DNA of 64,000 nucleotides from Heliocidaris tuberculata (GCA_025618425.1 CM046845.1:34870277-34934276); one strand, 5' to 3'. Numbered from the stretch's first letter, positions 45,285 to 57,277 are shown. Numbers and translations: made by a program. The notes: generated from the letters alone by a model not told the origin.

Positions 45285-46290
45285 GCAGTAGTGCTATTCT
45301 TTCTTTTTTATCCGTCAATAATTTCTTTCTTTTCACCTTTCCTTTCATTATGTTATTCTTTGATTCTTTTTATATTGTCTTCCCTCTCTCCTTATTTTAC
45401 TCTTTATATTGATTCTTTTAATTCTATCTTTTTTGTGCTTTCCATCTTCACTTTCGTGCAGAGCAAATGGTACAGGGTTCAAATCCTATCACAGCACTAA
45501 CGTCCTTTGGCAAGACACTAATCTACAATAGTACATTTGCCACTCTCCACCCAGGTGTAAATGTGTACATAATATGCTTCATAGCTACTATGGCAGCTCG
45601 GCTATAACTGGATCGAATGAGCGCTATATAAGTGACCATTATTATCATTATTGTCATCTTCTCTTCCACCTTTCCTCATGTTTATACTTATCCTTTTATC
45701 ATTCCTCTCTCTATCTCTCATTTTGGTATTCCTTGCTTTTACCCTTCTATCAGTATCTTTCCATCCTTCCTCTCGTTATGAGTTTCTGTTTTCTTTTATC
45801 ATTTTCTCCCCCACCTTAATCTTTATTCTTTGTTATGTTAATACCTTTTTTTCTATCATTTCTCTCTCTATCCTTCGTTATGTTAAACCTTTTTTCCTAT
45901 CATTTCTCTATCTTTCATGATATTCTTTTTTAAAATTAATTTCCTGCTTTCCATCTGTACTTACTTGGCCATTCTTTTTTTTATCCTATCATTTTTTTTC
46001 ATCTTTCCTTTCGTTATGTTATCATTTCATTCAAATTATCATCTTCTCTTCCATCTTTCCTTATGTTACCCTTAATATCTTTATCCTGCTATCATGTATG
46101 TCTCTATCTTTCTTTATGTTATTCTTTGTTTTTATCCACTCATTTATTCTCTCAGATTTTCCTTTTGTTGCATTCTGTTTCCTTTCATCTTCTCTTCCAT
46201 CTTTCCGACCCTTATATCCTCTCTCTATCATTCACTTTTTCTTTGCATTATCCTTCTGTTTACTTTCTTGCCCCTTTTTTTTTTTTGTTG
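45285..46290 (+). repeat. Kilobase polypyrimidine tract
   Basis: Nearly all bases are C or T, with degenerate repeats of TTTCCTTTCGTTATGTTATT and TATCATTTCTCTCTCTATC. It is interrupted by a SINE at about 45455-45655. The short Phe/Leu/Ser-rich frames are artefacts of composition. Confidence 0.8.
45455..45655 (+). mobile_element. tRNA-derived SINE inserted in the polypyrimidine tract
   Basis: GGGTTCAAATCC is a good B box. The body has CTTTGGCAAGACACTAATC and CACCCAGGTGTAAATG. The end is GAGCGCTATATAAGTGACC with ATTATTATCATTATT. The A box region is mostly lost. Confidence 0.6.
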
Positions 46291-46741
46291 CCTAAAAACA
46301 GGACAATCATACTGAGATGGACACCTTTTTTCAATTTGTCCCCTTGAAGACACCATACAATTTAATGTTAAAAAATTTCAACCCAGTGTGCCGCGCCGCG
46401 ACCCGATTATTTAGTAAAAGCCTTGCACATATGTTTTTACACATCCCCTGTATGAAACAAATCTATTCTTCAAAAACTAAAACAAAAGAAAATGGAAACA
46501 TGTAATTTTCTGTACAGAGCAGATGGGAGGGGACCATCGAAAGATATGTCACAGAGTTGCCAATTTGTGTTAGATTTATTACAAGTTTAAAAATTCATAA
46601 CTTTCTTCTTTATGAGCAGATTTGCTAAATCTTCTAGTAATCTGGTTCTCTCATTGTTTCTTTTATCAAAAATTCAAAATCAACTAATTATCAGGGTGGA
46701 CTGCTAATTCAATGGAGGTTTTTTTTTTTCATTTTCTTGTA

Positions 46742-47090
46742 CAGTCCGACCTCACTTATCCGAACTTCATTTATCCGAACTTCATTTATCCGGCCATCTC
46801 TATTAGCCGGCCCTGTCTTCCGGCCAGTTCGTCATGCAATTCACCCAAAAGCCTTGGAAACAGAAACACCATGGGCAATTTTCTGTTTAATTTTATTTCA
46901 TTTCATCTCTTACAAATAAAAAGATCATTTGCAATCATCAACTACACCAAGAAAACATAAATTTTACAGCCAATAGACTGCCCTAACCTATTCATTTGCA
47001 TAGAAAGTGTACATTTCTCTCATATCCGGCCATTTCACTTATCCGGATGGGTGCCGGTCCCAATGCGGCCGGATAAACGAGGTCGGACTG
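46742..47090. mobile_element. Tc1/mariner-like MITE (349 bp, TA flanks)
   Basis: CAGTCCGACCTC and GAGGTCGGACTG are inverse ends between TA dinucleotides. TTATCCG modules are repeated inside both arms (ACTTATCCGAAC, CATTTATCCGG, GCCGGATAAAC). Confidence 0.8.
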
Positions 47091-47727
47091 TACTTTTAAA
47101 TGTACAGTGTGGATTAAAATAAATGCAACAGAAATATATTTTGAACTCTGTGGAAATTGTGTTAGTTTACACCAAATTGACTAGTAGCACAGATCTCTTT
47201 TTTTCCAATGATATTTCAGTTATTCACATATAGGCTTTTTACACTTGCAAAATTTTGCTCAGTCCTGTACTATCGGGGGGGGGGGGGGGGGGCTAAATCG
47301 ACTGTACTAGTCATTTTGGTGTTAACATGTAACACAATCGCCACTTAATTGAAAATAAATTTTTGTTGGATTTATTTTCATACACACTATATAACTGGCT
47401 ACAGCCAGACCGACAGGTGACAGTCCATGAGACCTACATTGTCGGCCGCATGTGCCTTAATGCTGAAAGTTATTTGAGGGTTCTCAATACCGTTCTCGAG
47501 ACCGACAAATCGTGGACTATAAATTCTAGAGTGTCAGTTAAGGGGTACATCCCTTTCACAGTGGAGAAATTTTTAATCTAATATTTGGGGAAAAAATGAG
47601 AAAATATCTTCTTTCAAGAGGAATAGAAATTCATGATTGTTTTTTGGACTAAATAATAAATAAATGAGAGTTGGTTGCAAACAACATTATCAAGTTGCCA
47701 ATATACATGTATGTATGATCTTCCAAG

Positions 47728-47860
47728 GGGAAGTCCACTCTGATTACAACTTGGTTTTAAAAGAAGCAGAAAAATTAAAGAAACAGATCAGTGAAGGTTT
47801 GAGCAAAATAAAATAAGAAATAAGAAAGTTTGGAAGTTTGGAAGATTAAAAATCATTAAT
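47728..47860. mobile_element. TTAAAGG-family MITE, left-arm fragment
   Basis: AGGGGAAGTCCACTCTGATT and GAAGGTTTGAGCAAAAT match the left arm of the complete copies. The inverse right arm of another copy, GGGTGGACTGCTAATTC, lies near 46695. Confidence 0.5.
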
Positions 47861-48021
47861 TACCATTTTCTGTAGAAAAAAATATTCAATCATACCTGTT
47901 TTTTTTTTCTAGGAATGATACCAAATGTAAGTAAAATCAACATTCAAGAATATTTGAAAACACTCGTAGTACTGATATACAGGTAGGATGATAATTTACC
48001 AACTGGTCAAAACAGCCCTTT

Positions 48022-48227
48022 TTAAATATCAGTGATCAATACCTTTGCAAGTTTGAGACTTTGTGGACCTTCACTAGATTCAAATGACAAATTAAATATA
48101 TAGTTAAGAGGTAATATCAATAAATCTATATTATGTTGAATGATTGTGGTACTAATACAATCATGACCTGGGCTTTTCTTTGGTTTTAATTTTATAACTA
48201 TTTCTATAATCTCATATTCTTCTATTG

Positions 48228-48309
<82 letters not shown>

Positions 48310-49700
48310 TGAAAAACATGACCTTTCAAATCATTCAAACATTGAGAAAGATCAGTAATCAACTTATCAGTAGTCAGTAGCCTTAGTTCCAACACTTACA
48401 AAGTGTTAATTGAATTTATTTGCTATTTCACTGGGATCATTAATAACACAACCATTATTGTCAACAAAACTTGATGAAATATCTTCTTTTTTTGTTCTCC
48501 CTAAAACTTCATTAATAGTATTTACATGTACATGTACACCACAACTTTTCACTATTTTTTTTCTATTTTTTTTTTTTTTTTTTTCATTTTCTTAGTATAA
48601 TAATCTTGTTTAGCAATTTGAATTCTTTGTGAGAATATTACTATATCTTTTATAATTTGTATATAAGTTCAGATGGATTTTTAACAAACTTTTTATACAA
48701 GCATAATTTTCTTAAAACATGATTTAAAGATACCAGATGTTAGCCAGGGTTTCTTTTTTTTTTTGTATATTTTTCTTTTTAATAATGGGAAAGAAATATC
48801 AAAAACATTTTTTTGAAATATGAACAAATCTATATGCTATTTCTGTTGTAGTAAATTCTAATACACTCTCCCAGGATACTTTAGTGAGGTGATTCTGAAA
48901 CTGCATGATTTTTGTCTGACGTGTCATGGACACATACAAATTCAGATGATAAGTTACATGGTTTAGTATCTGTTTTGGTAATAAGAAATATACATGTAGG
49001 CAGATGATCTATCTTCTCTCAATATACCACTCTTTACAATCTTATGCATTTCATAATAATAGGGAAAAAAGAATGTGCATTCATAGTTTCTAGGAGCAAA
49101 TTTACATTTCGATTAGAATTCAAATCTAAAAGGTTCAAGTTAATTTCCAGGTACATGTATATAGTTTTGTTTGTTCTCATTACACATTTTGGATAATTTA
49201 TGTATAACGTATCTGTTATATTAGGTCTGAGATAAAACATTCATCACTTTGTTTTGGGGGTTTATAAACAACAGCAATAACAAGGTTTTTATCCTTTTGT
49301 ACTATTTCAATACAATTTCACTATTGGCATTAAATATATTTAAATCAAGATGTTCCTTTACGATGAACTTATTGTTAATTTAAAAAAAAAAACAAAACAA
49401 ACAAAAAAAAAATCCATCACGACAGTTCTCTCTGTTCCTTCCATAAAATGTGTATTTAATTAATGTTACATAAGGAATTCAAACCATCAGTTAGCCATGT
49501 TGTTTCACTTAGAGCAATAACATTATATTCAACATTTAATAATTGAAGATAGATATAGCTTCATAATTCTTATTCAGACTTCTGCAATTCAGGTGAACTA
49601 GTGAAATATCTCTGGGATTTTGGATATCACTGATCATATCATTGAAACTACTGTATCAGGGGAATAAATAATATTAACATCTTACTATTAATTACATGTA
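48022..49700 (-). mobile_element. LINE relic: endonuclease end, linker and start of reverse transcriptase
   Basis: In minus-strand order: an endonuclease-like segment (NLVIAVVYKPPK near 49290; NLNLLDLNSNRNVN near 49110), a linker (GCVINDPSEIANKFN near 48420), then RT motifs 0-1 (IKLKPKKSPGHDCIS and a NLSFESSEGPQSLKLAKV segment, 48030-48220). This is the order of CR1/L2/Jockey-type ORF2. Frameshifts, stops and a (TA)n insertion at 48232-48306 show it is dead. The catalytic RT core is missing. Confidence 0.7.
48232..48306. repeat. (TA)n microsatellite
   Basis: Two TA runs flank TACATTGTA, inside the LINE relic. Confidence 0.95.
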
Positions 49701-49799
49701 CATTGTACATTACTTGTAGGCCTAGAATTCTAGGCAAGTGATTTTTTCCCCCTTTCTTCAAACTTCTGTTTGTCTAGATATATGTCTTTCTTACACTCT

Positions 49800-50212
49800 A
49801 ACCCTTTCAAGACAATTGACAACATTTTGTGGTTTGGCTCAATGACTTTTGATTCAGAGCTCTAAAAGATATACCAGATGCATGAGCAGAAAGAGCAATA
49901 ATTTCTGCATGCACTATGTCCATTTCTGTTGCATGACCATGCTGCGTTTGATGCCAGGAATTTTAAAAACAAGAATAAGATTTAAAATCCTAAAATTAGC
50001 AACACATTGAGATGTCAAAATCATTGTTTTTACATCAAAATTAGCAAAATTTTCAACTTATCAACAAAATTTGTAACCATGTATATTGTTTTCAAAGATA
50101 TTACACCTTATTAGAACCATGTAGCACTAAAAGAAAAATATTATTTCTGTCAATTTGAAGAATAAAATGTGATCTATTTAGCACTTACATAATTCCTGTC
50201 CTGAAAGGGTTT
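49800..50212 (+). repeat. AACCCTTTC-family element, copy 4
   Basis: It starts AACCCTTTCAAGACAATTGA and ends CTGTCCTGAAAGGGTT. It contains the common ATGCCAGGAATTTTAAAA and TTAGAACCATGTAG segments. Confidence 0.7.
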
Positions 50213-50355
50213 TTGTTCATGCCTTTATGGCCCTTTCCCTTTAGTTTTCTGTGACAAAAAGTAAAAAAATCCTCACAGGCCACAGGATCTCTTTAATTTT
50301 CCCAGCAAGAGCTCTACTTTAACCTTTCCAGGGCTAAAGTGCTTTCTGCACTGGC

Positions 50356-50949
50356 TTAAAGGGCAATCCAACCTTGGTAATAAGATGATTTGTATGAAAG
50401 CAGAAAAATAAGAAAAACTGGATGGTGAAAGTTTGAAAGAAATCGGACAAGGACTAAGAAAGTTATGGATGTTTGAAAAATGAGATCACTATATCTATGC
50501 AAATCTCAAATTGGCAATTTGGTCATTCAATTGTGACATTTTTGTGGACAACTCTCCCATTTGTCGTACACAAAAATATCATTAATTTGTGGTTTTCTTC
50601 TAGGTGCTTTTACCCTCAGGGCAGTACTCAAAATATATTGGAGATAGCATATTGTTATATAGGTCCTCATGAAAGAAAAAGATCCTACTGAGTAATATAT
50701 TTTGAAAAAAGTGACATTTTAGTCATTTTGTGTGTTGGAGCGAATGGGGGAGTTGTCCACAGCTACATCACAGTGACATTACCTATTCGGCCAATTTGAA
50801 ATTCCCATATGTATAGTGATTACAACTTTCAAAAATTCATAACTTTCTTATTGCTTATCCGATTTTGTTCAAACTTTCACCAATCTGCTTCTCTGAATTT
50901 CCTCTTTCGTTCAAAGCAACTTACTATTAAGGTTGGATTTCCCTATAAT
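50356..50949. mobile_element. TTAAAGG-family MITE (about 594 bp)
   Basis: TTAAAGGGCAATCCAACCTT at the left is mirrored by AAGGTTGGATTTCCC at the right. Inner arms GAAATCGGACAAGGACTAAG and TTGCTTATCCGATTTTG pair. It is complete, with no coding capacity. Confidence 0.75.
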
Positions 50950-50999
50950 TATTATTTTCATGCTCTTTTCTTTCTCTGACTCTTACTCTGAACACACTT

Positions 51000-51252
51000 A
51001 ACCCTTTCAGGACAGGAATTATTTAAAAGCTAAATTGATCACATTTTGTTCTTCAAATTGGCAACAATAATATTTTTCTTTTAGTGCTACATGGTTCTAA
51101 TAAGGCGTAATGTATTTGAAAAAAATATAGGCCTACATGGTTAGGAATTTGGTTGAAAAGTTGAAAAAATATTTCAATTTTGATAAAAAGCAATGATTTT
51201 GAACCTCTCAGTGTGTTGCCAATTAAAGGAATTCAAAGCTTATTCTCATTTT
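51000..51252 (-). repeat. AACCCTTTC-family element, copy 5, inverted and truncated
   Basis: It reads inversely to the other copies (ATTGATCACATTTTGTTCTT, CTACATGGTTCTAATAAGG) and stops at the start of copy 6, with about 160 bp lost. Confidence 0.65.
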
Positions 51253-51253
51253 T

Positions 51254-51668
51254 AACCCTTTCACGACAGCATTCCACATTTTGTGGTTTAGCTCAATAAA
51301 TTTTGATTCAGAGCTCTAAAAAATATATCAGATGCACGAGTACAATGAGCAAAAATTTCTGCACATACTGTGTCCATTTCTGTTGCATGATCATACTGCC
51401 TTCGATGCCAGGAATTTCAAAAAGGAGAATAAGCTTCAAAATCCTTAAATTGGCAATACATTGAGAGGTTTAAAATAATTCTTTTGATTAAAATTGGCAA
51501 ATTTTTCAACTTTGTGACAGAGTTCCTAAACATGTATATTGTTTTAATTAAGGACATTACATTTTATTAGAACCATGTAGCATGAAAAGAAAATTATTAT
51601 TGTTGCCAATTTGAAGAACAAAATGTAATCAATTTAGCCCTTAAATAATTGCTGTCCTGAAAGGGTTA
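51254..51668 (+). repeat. AACCCTTTC-family element, copy 6
   Basis: It starts AACCCTTTCACGACAGCATT and ends TGTCCTGAAAGGGTTAA. It is head-to-head with the truncated copy 5. Confidence 0.7.
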
Positions 51669-51889
51669 AAACTCCTGTCATCAAACGCAACATGTTGTTC
51701 TTGTTCTTGTCTCAAGATTATGCTAGTATAACTGCATGGTCTGGTAAGGGTGATAGTTCTGGGTGATATTTTTAAATATTTTTTTTTTCCATGGTCATAA
51801 CGCGGTCAGTGCTCAGTTTTTAAAGATTCAACGTATTGTTTCGCTTATTTTCTTTTTAAAATCAATGTTTCATATTTCCTGGTTTCTAT

Positions 51890-52050
51890 AGTCTGTTACT
51901 ATTTGATTCTCTCTTGTATATTTCTTGTATCATTTATTTATTTATTTATTTATTTATGTAACTTTTTTATGCTTGTCTTGTTAACTTTCTTGCCAGTGGA
52001 GGACGAATTTCTGTATTTTTAATCAGACAATAAAGTTCTTGAATCTTGAT
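51890..52050 (+). repeat. Probable LINE 3'-end fragment
   Basis: A (TTTA)n block and GGACGAATTTCTG lead to ACAATAAAGTTCTTGAATC, a CR1/L2-like 3' terminus. Confidence 0.35.
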
Positions 52051-52379
52051 GTTCATGCAATGAAAATGGACTACATTTTGAAAACAAAAATTAAGTAGAA
52101 AAATTTCTACTAAGAACAAACTTTGTTTTTTCCCTATAATCGTACGTACTCTAACAATCTCAAAAATTCAATCTTAAATTTTTGTATTGATCCCCCTCAT
52201 TTTTTAAACAAAGGAATCTAAATTTTTGCAAGATAATTTCCCAAAGTATTGTAATTCTACAGATACAATGTACTGTAATCTTATAAAAATTCATAATTCC
52301 AGTATTAATTTTGCATTGTGAATGCACAATCCTTGTAAACTGACCTCTCTCTCCCCTTGCCAAACCCAAATTTGCCTAC

Positions 52380-52685
52380 ATTTGTGAACTCAACATATTG
52401 TCAAATACATTCCTGTTACATCTTGAGCTAAGGAGACAAGCTGCACCTTGAGAGATAATGGAGAACATATGAAATTTTGTGTACAAAACATAGAGTTGTA
52501 CTACTAAACCTGTCACTTTGAGGCAACACTGCCAATTTGAGGATCACCATAGAAAGTACATTGAGACTTTTCAAACTTTCATAACTTTCTCATTTCTTAA
52601 CCGATTTTGATGCAACTTTTTAAAATTGCTTCTCTCTATCCTCTCATTAAAATTGATTTTTCCTCAGGGTTTCATTCTCCTTTAA
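52380..52685. mobile_element. TTAAAGG-family MITE, right half
   Basis: The right arm AGGGTTTCATTCTCCTTTAA is intact and matches the element at 8769-9275 closely (TAGAGTTGTACTACTAAACC, TTGAGGCAACACTGCC). The left arm is missing. Confidence 0.65.
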
Positions 52686-54457
52686 ATAGAGATATTTGAG
52701 CTCTGATCCCACCCCCTTTTCATTCCCCCCCCCCCCCCGAAATATAGGCCTACATTATGTAGATCAGACCAAGGCATTGCCTTTTTTCTTTCCATATTTT
52801 TATTTACTTTTTTTTTTGGGGGGTGGTACTTTTCTTACATTACCATTACCAGAGCTATAAGTATATACTTTAAAATACATTGTAGATGGCAGTCAAAGCA
52901 ACTTATCTCTTCTTTTTCTACAATGGCTAAAATGGGTAGGTCTATATGTATGTGGTTTTATATTGTGTCAGTCCAGTAAAGCCAACATGTACAGGCTAAA
53001 CAAAAACAAAAATGAATTAGGTTTGTATATACCTATGAATAAGAGGCCTATCCCTAATTTAGTCTTTACCAATCAGAACAATTAAAGAACATATACATGT
53101 AGGGCTAATATGCCCATATAATTGCAAGATATGGCAATTAAGATCAAGTAAAGGGCCCTACTTCATCCATCAATTTATTCATTTATTGGTATAGGGCTAC
53201 AAAAAAATCAATCAGAAGCATGTACACAGGCTGAAAGGATCACAAGAAAATAAAAAGTAATTTGATCATGAACAAGTGTGGATTTCTGCAATAAGAGAAA
53301 AAAGAAAGAAACAAAAATAAAGTACACTCCATTTTCATTGATTGCCAATTATGCCCTACAAAATGGCATTAGTATGTAAAAAGTATAAATATTGTAGGGA
53401 AAATCAGTTATTAGAAGCAAACTGAAAGAATAAAAGCAAACCCATCATTCTCTCACAACTCATTAACTACTAACCCCCCCGTGCCGGCCAGATTGCTGCA
53501 TATTTTTGCAACTTATACCGTACCACGCCGCGGCACTGCCATGCCATCATCCAAATGCACATCATTCATTGGTCAATGAAGGGTGAATTACAAGGATACA
53601 CATTAAAGGGCGCGAGAAAAGAGGATTTCAAATTAATCATATCATCTATATTCTGTGACAAGTGACGAAAATATAAACAACTCTTTTGCCCACAGAAACC
53701 AGAAATGCGAAACAGAACTTAACTGTTCTCATAGAAAAGTGGCGTGGCGAGTTGGTTTCTATATCATTGGTTTTTACTGAACGATAGCTCGATCGAGCTA
53801 GCAGCCAGCTTGAGCTCGAGCGCGGCCTGCATGAATATGCAGCATGCGATATGCACGGTCGGTGTCATCGCCATATGCCACGCCGCCAGATAGCCGCTGC
53901 GCTCCGAATAACCATTTGGCCAGCGGACTTCATAAATACAGAAACATGTCACGTCCGGTGCGGTGAGCATAATACACACAAACCTGCAGTCACAAGCTAC
54001 ACGCACGTACTAGTACACCAAACCAACATTTCAGCACTGCATGCACAGAACTTGCACGCACTCGAACGAGTGAGTCTTTGACTTTGTGAAAAATCCATCC
54101 ACGCACTACACTGGCTCCTACACATTGTACACACACACACACCACACACACACACACACACAACGCGCAGAAATGTCGCAGCACAATCTAGCGCGAGGTC
54201 CGCATTGCGATTCGCTATTGAAAACACTATACACAAAACTTGCCTGTAATAATCGCTCTGCACAGAAAATGTCCTCGCGGCGCGAGACAAGATTCTTAAC
54301 TGATATTCGAACGACAATTTCAGCACTTTTAATACAGCCTTTCAGCTTAAAATTCAGTCAAAGGTTACAGCACCACACCACATTCCATACACTGCAAAAA
54401 TTAGGTTTAAACCCGTTCTGAATCAAGCAAAATTTTAAAGTTAGTTACCTCACTTAC

Positions 54458-54590
54458 AGTCTATCGCACGACATCATGGCGTTTCTTGTTGGTGCACTCT
54501 GGGTAATACAGTATGCAAATGAGAATTTCCCATGATTCTCGTTCTTGAGCGCACTCGTAAAACGTGAATTTAATTGGCTGATTCCAGCTA
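54458..54590 (-). promoter_or_regulatory. Candidate promoter and first exon on minus strand with ZNF143-like, octamer and CCAAT elements
   Basis: Read on the minus strand, ACTGTATTACCCAGAGTGCA (within 54493-54512) resembles the ZNF143/THAP11 promoter motif. An octamer (ATTTGCAT) lies at 54513-54520 and a CCAAT box at 54573-54577. Downstream, a strong donor GACT|GTAAGTGAGG ends a possible exon at 54458. The next minus-strand gene is the giant zinc-finger gene whose coding exon starts at 40484, which would imply a 14-kb first intron. The link is inferred only. Confidence 0.4.
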
Positions 54591-56589
54591 CGTGAAGCGT
54601 TTCGTCAGGGGGAAGATCGCATAGGGGCGTTACATATGGAATAGATTAATTGTGCATTATGATTAAAATTGTTATAAATCACTTATAATCAAGTTGTGGC
54701 TAATTCGCATATATAGAAATATATTCAAAATTTGAATTCTACTATATAGGCCTATACCCGCGGCTACTTAATCCCTTTTCAAACAATGTCCTTATCTAAC
54801 ATACGGCAGGTTATATCAGTAAGTCTATTGAAGAACCTCGGTAAAGTGCATCACTTGCACAATCTATAGGCGTCCATAATAGGTCTGTAGGGCCTACCTA
54901 ATGAAATAATTGTTTTGTAACTTTTTGAAATATTCATTTTAGCCTCTACATTAAAAAAAAATAGATCATATCAATACTAGGCTACAAAACAAGATATTTG
55001 ACACAATCCCTATAATTTTAGTTTTTATGCAAATAATAATTTAAAATGAGGTACTAGCCGGGATGGGACGCCCCGGAGCAGTGAACTGGGACAGTAATAT
55101 GTGGATGAAGAGTGGGACACATTGAAACTCTTGAAAATTCTAAAATCATTATTTTTCTGGTACTTTGACTAAAATGAATAAGTGCTGGCCAGGAAATGTT
55201 CAAGGTATATCACTTAAAAAAAAAAAACTTGCTCAGTATCATGTCACTAGTCGAAAAATTGATTTTACATTCCCTTTAAAAAATTATTGAATGAAATGAT
55301 GAGGCGTAACGTTTTGTTTAACCTAATCGCAGAACTTAAATAATCATATAAATATATACACAGTTCTTTTGTTACACACAAGTTTGTCTGCAGTATAGTA
55401 TAAATAACTTATCTTTATAAAAAAGGAATTGACTATATGATTTTTTTTTGTTGGATATTTTCGGTGTACTCATCAAAGCTCAATTTCCTTATATACACAA
55501 AAATTAACCAGGATGAATTGAGACAAGGTGTCCCAGTTCACCCCGATCATAGTAGAAACACAAAAACAAGTGCCTGCAAAATATTAGGGTCGGTACAATT
55601 TCACATATATTAGCCGCGTACCGTGAAAGGCAAATGAGGCAATCATATCTGTACTGACATGACTGAAGGACCTTATATATAGAAAGCATCCGATGCAAAT
55701 CTCAGACACTGCTCACTTCAGTGTCATCTTAGCCTTAGGTTATCTTTTTTTATTTTTAATATTTTTTGAAGTCTATCTAGCCGCCTACAAACACATTATT
55801 GCACTCTCCATCTTACAACATCGGGCGTATAACAGGATTAATATCCTAGGCCTGAGTTGCAGTAATAATTAGTTGCTTTCATAGAAATGAACAGATTTTT
55901 ATTTTTTATTTTTTTGCGGGGGGGGGGGGGGCTCTTTGAAACGCTGTCATAAATTTGTAGGCCTATTTGTAAATGATTTTCTACATTTGCTGATTGCCCA
56001 CCCGTTTGTTTGATGATTTTTTACATGCTTTTTCGATCCGCACAATTGCCTGGGAACATGTTTTTGAAGGAATTTATTAGGCCAGTTATAGAGTCATCAT
56101 GGAATATAGGCCTATAACGATGAGGCTAATCATGAATAAAAAAATCTTATGAGTAGAACTTAAGGGCCTATATAGACTAATACTTGTTCAATGAAATGGT
56201 GCATACATGCAGAATGTATGCATTACCTGGGCAGAGGCAAGAGGAAATGAGATTCTAAATTAAGGAAATCAAACTAGATCTATATGCCAACTGAATAGAG
56301 CATATGACATAGAAAAGGGAGCCTGTCTCCAAAGTTCAAAACTGTTCTTATATTAAAAGAACAGGTATATTTTTTGTCTGATTTTCTTCAAAACCCTCTG
56401 ATTCTCTGATTTTTATGCAGTGTATCAACTCTTTGCAACATAAATACCGGCATAAATACCCACGAACTATATGGGATTTGTGTGATAGAGTATGTGCCAA
56501 TCATATTATATCAGGCACAATGGCACAGCTAGTGTTAACAACAATTCATTTTGGGCCTGAATTCTCCTTTAAGATTAATGTCCATTTCA
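54591..56589. other. AT-rich intergenic DNA, no gene seen
   Basis: Only a G run near 55918-55931 and scattered A/T runs stand out. No conserved frame, splice pair or complete repeat was recognised. Confidence 0.4.
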
Positions 56590-56597
56590 CGATTTGG

Positions 56598-56873
56598 CAG
56601 TGGCGCAAATCCATTTTGATTTTTTTTTTTTTTTTTTTGGGGGGGGGACATAAAATATTCGCCTCCAAAATTCTCTGACAAGCACCAAAAAAAAAAAAAG
56701 TTATTCAAAAAGGTGGGTGGGGGGACATTTGCCTCCAGAATTCTCTGACAAAAAGCAAAAAAAAAAGGTTATTCAAAAAGGTGGGGGGACATTCGCCTAT
56801 CTTCAAAAAGGTGGGGGGGGGGGGACATGTCCCCCTGTTCCCCCCCCCCCCCCCCAGGATTTGCGCCCATATG
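56598..56873. mobile_element. hAT-like MITE (276 bp) with exact 8-bp TSD
   Basis: The ends CAGTGGCGCAAATCC and GGATTTGCGCCCATATG are inverse. CGATTTGG occurs at 56590-56597 and 56874-56881. Inside are a T run, G runs, an A run and a C run of about 16, with a repeated GACATTCGCCT-like unit. Confidence 0.85.
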
Positions 56874-56971
56874 CGATTTGGCCTTTAGATTTCCATGAAG
56901 TGCGGTTGTTGTTATTTATTTTCATTTGGCAAAAAATTGACTATTTTGCATACGATATACATGTTATCCTA

Positions 56972-57185
56972 CATGTAGTTTACAGGCACAAACCCTTTTT
57001 CAGTCAGTCATAAGGGGATTTCTCTTTATTGTAAGACTATGAAGACTGCACATTCTGCTGCACTCCATAGGCCTTGGATGGGCCATGTAGTTTACAGGCA
57101 CAAACCCTTTTTCAGTCAGTCATAAGGGGATTTCTCTTTATTGTAAGACTATGAAGACTGCACATTCTGCTGCACTCCATAGGCC
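56972..57185. repeat. Two-copy tandem duplication, period 112 bp
   Basis: CATGTAGTTTACAGGCACAA to CTGCTGCACTCCATAGGCC occurs at 56972 and 57084, almost identical. It sits just upstream of the candidate TATA box at 57278. Confidence 0.85.
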
Positions 57186-57277
57186 CTGTGATGTAGTACT
57201 CCTTATCTGACAATTTTACACAGCCTGAGACTAGCTGAGTTAGGGTCGGCTCAAGGCTTTATGAAATTGTGTGTAAG

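Larger units (their letters stand above)
40506..54457 (-). other. Gene-poor stretch upstream of the giant zinc-finger gene, possibly its first intron
   Basis: No host coding exon is supported in these 14 kb. The stretch holds miniature transposons, tandem arrays, a polypyrimidine tract, a SINE, a LINE relic and AT-rich filler, listed separately. Positions 40600-42060 look unique, with one poly-A run near 41878. Positions 52700-53480 and 53480-54330 show no recognisable gene; the latter is GC-richer and CpG-bearing, with an (AC)n run at 54128-54165. Confidence 0.5.

Noticed and set aside
46063..46347. Hydrophobic Leu/Phe/Ser frame that could look like a membrane protein
   Set aside because: Composition of the polypyrimidine tract explains it; three frames give similar peptides.
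54128..54165. (AC)n run as a regulatory Z-DNA element
   Set aside because: A short common microsatellite with nothing else to support a function.
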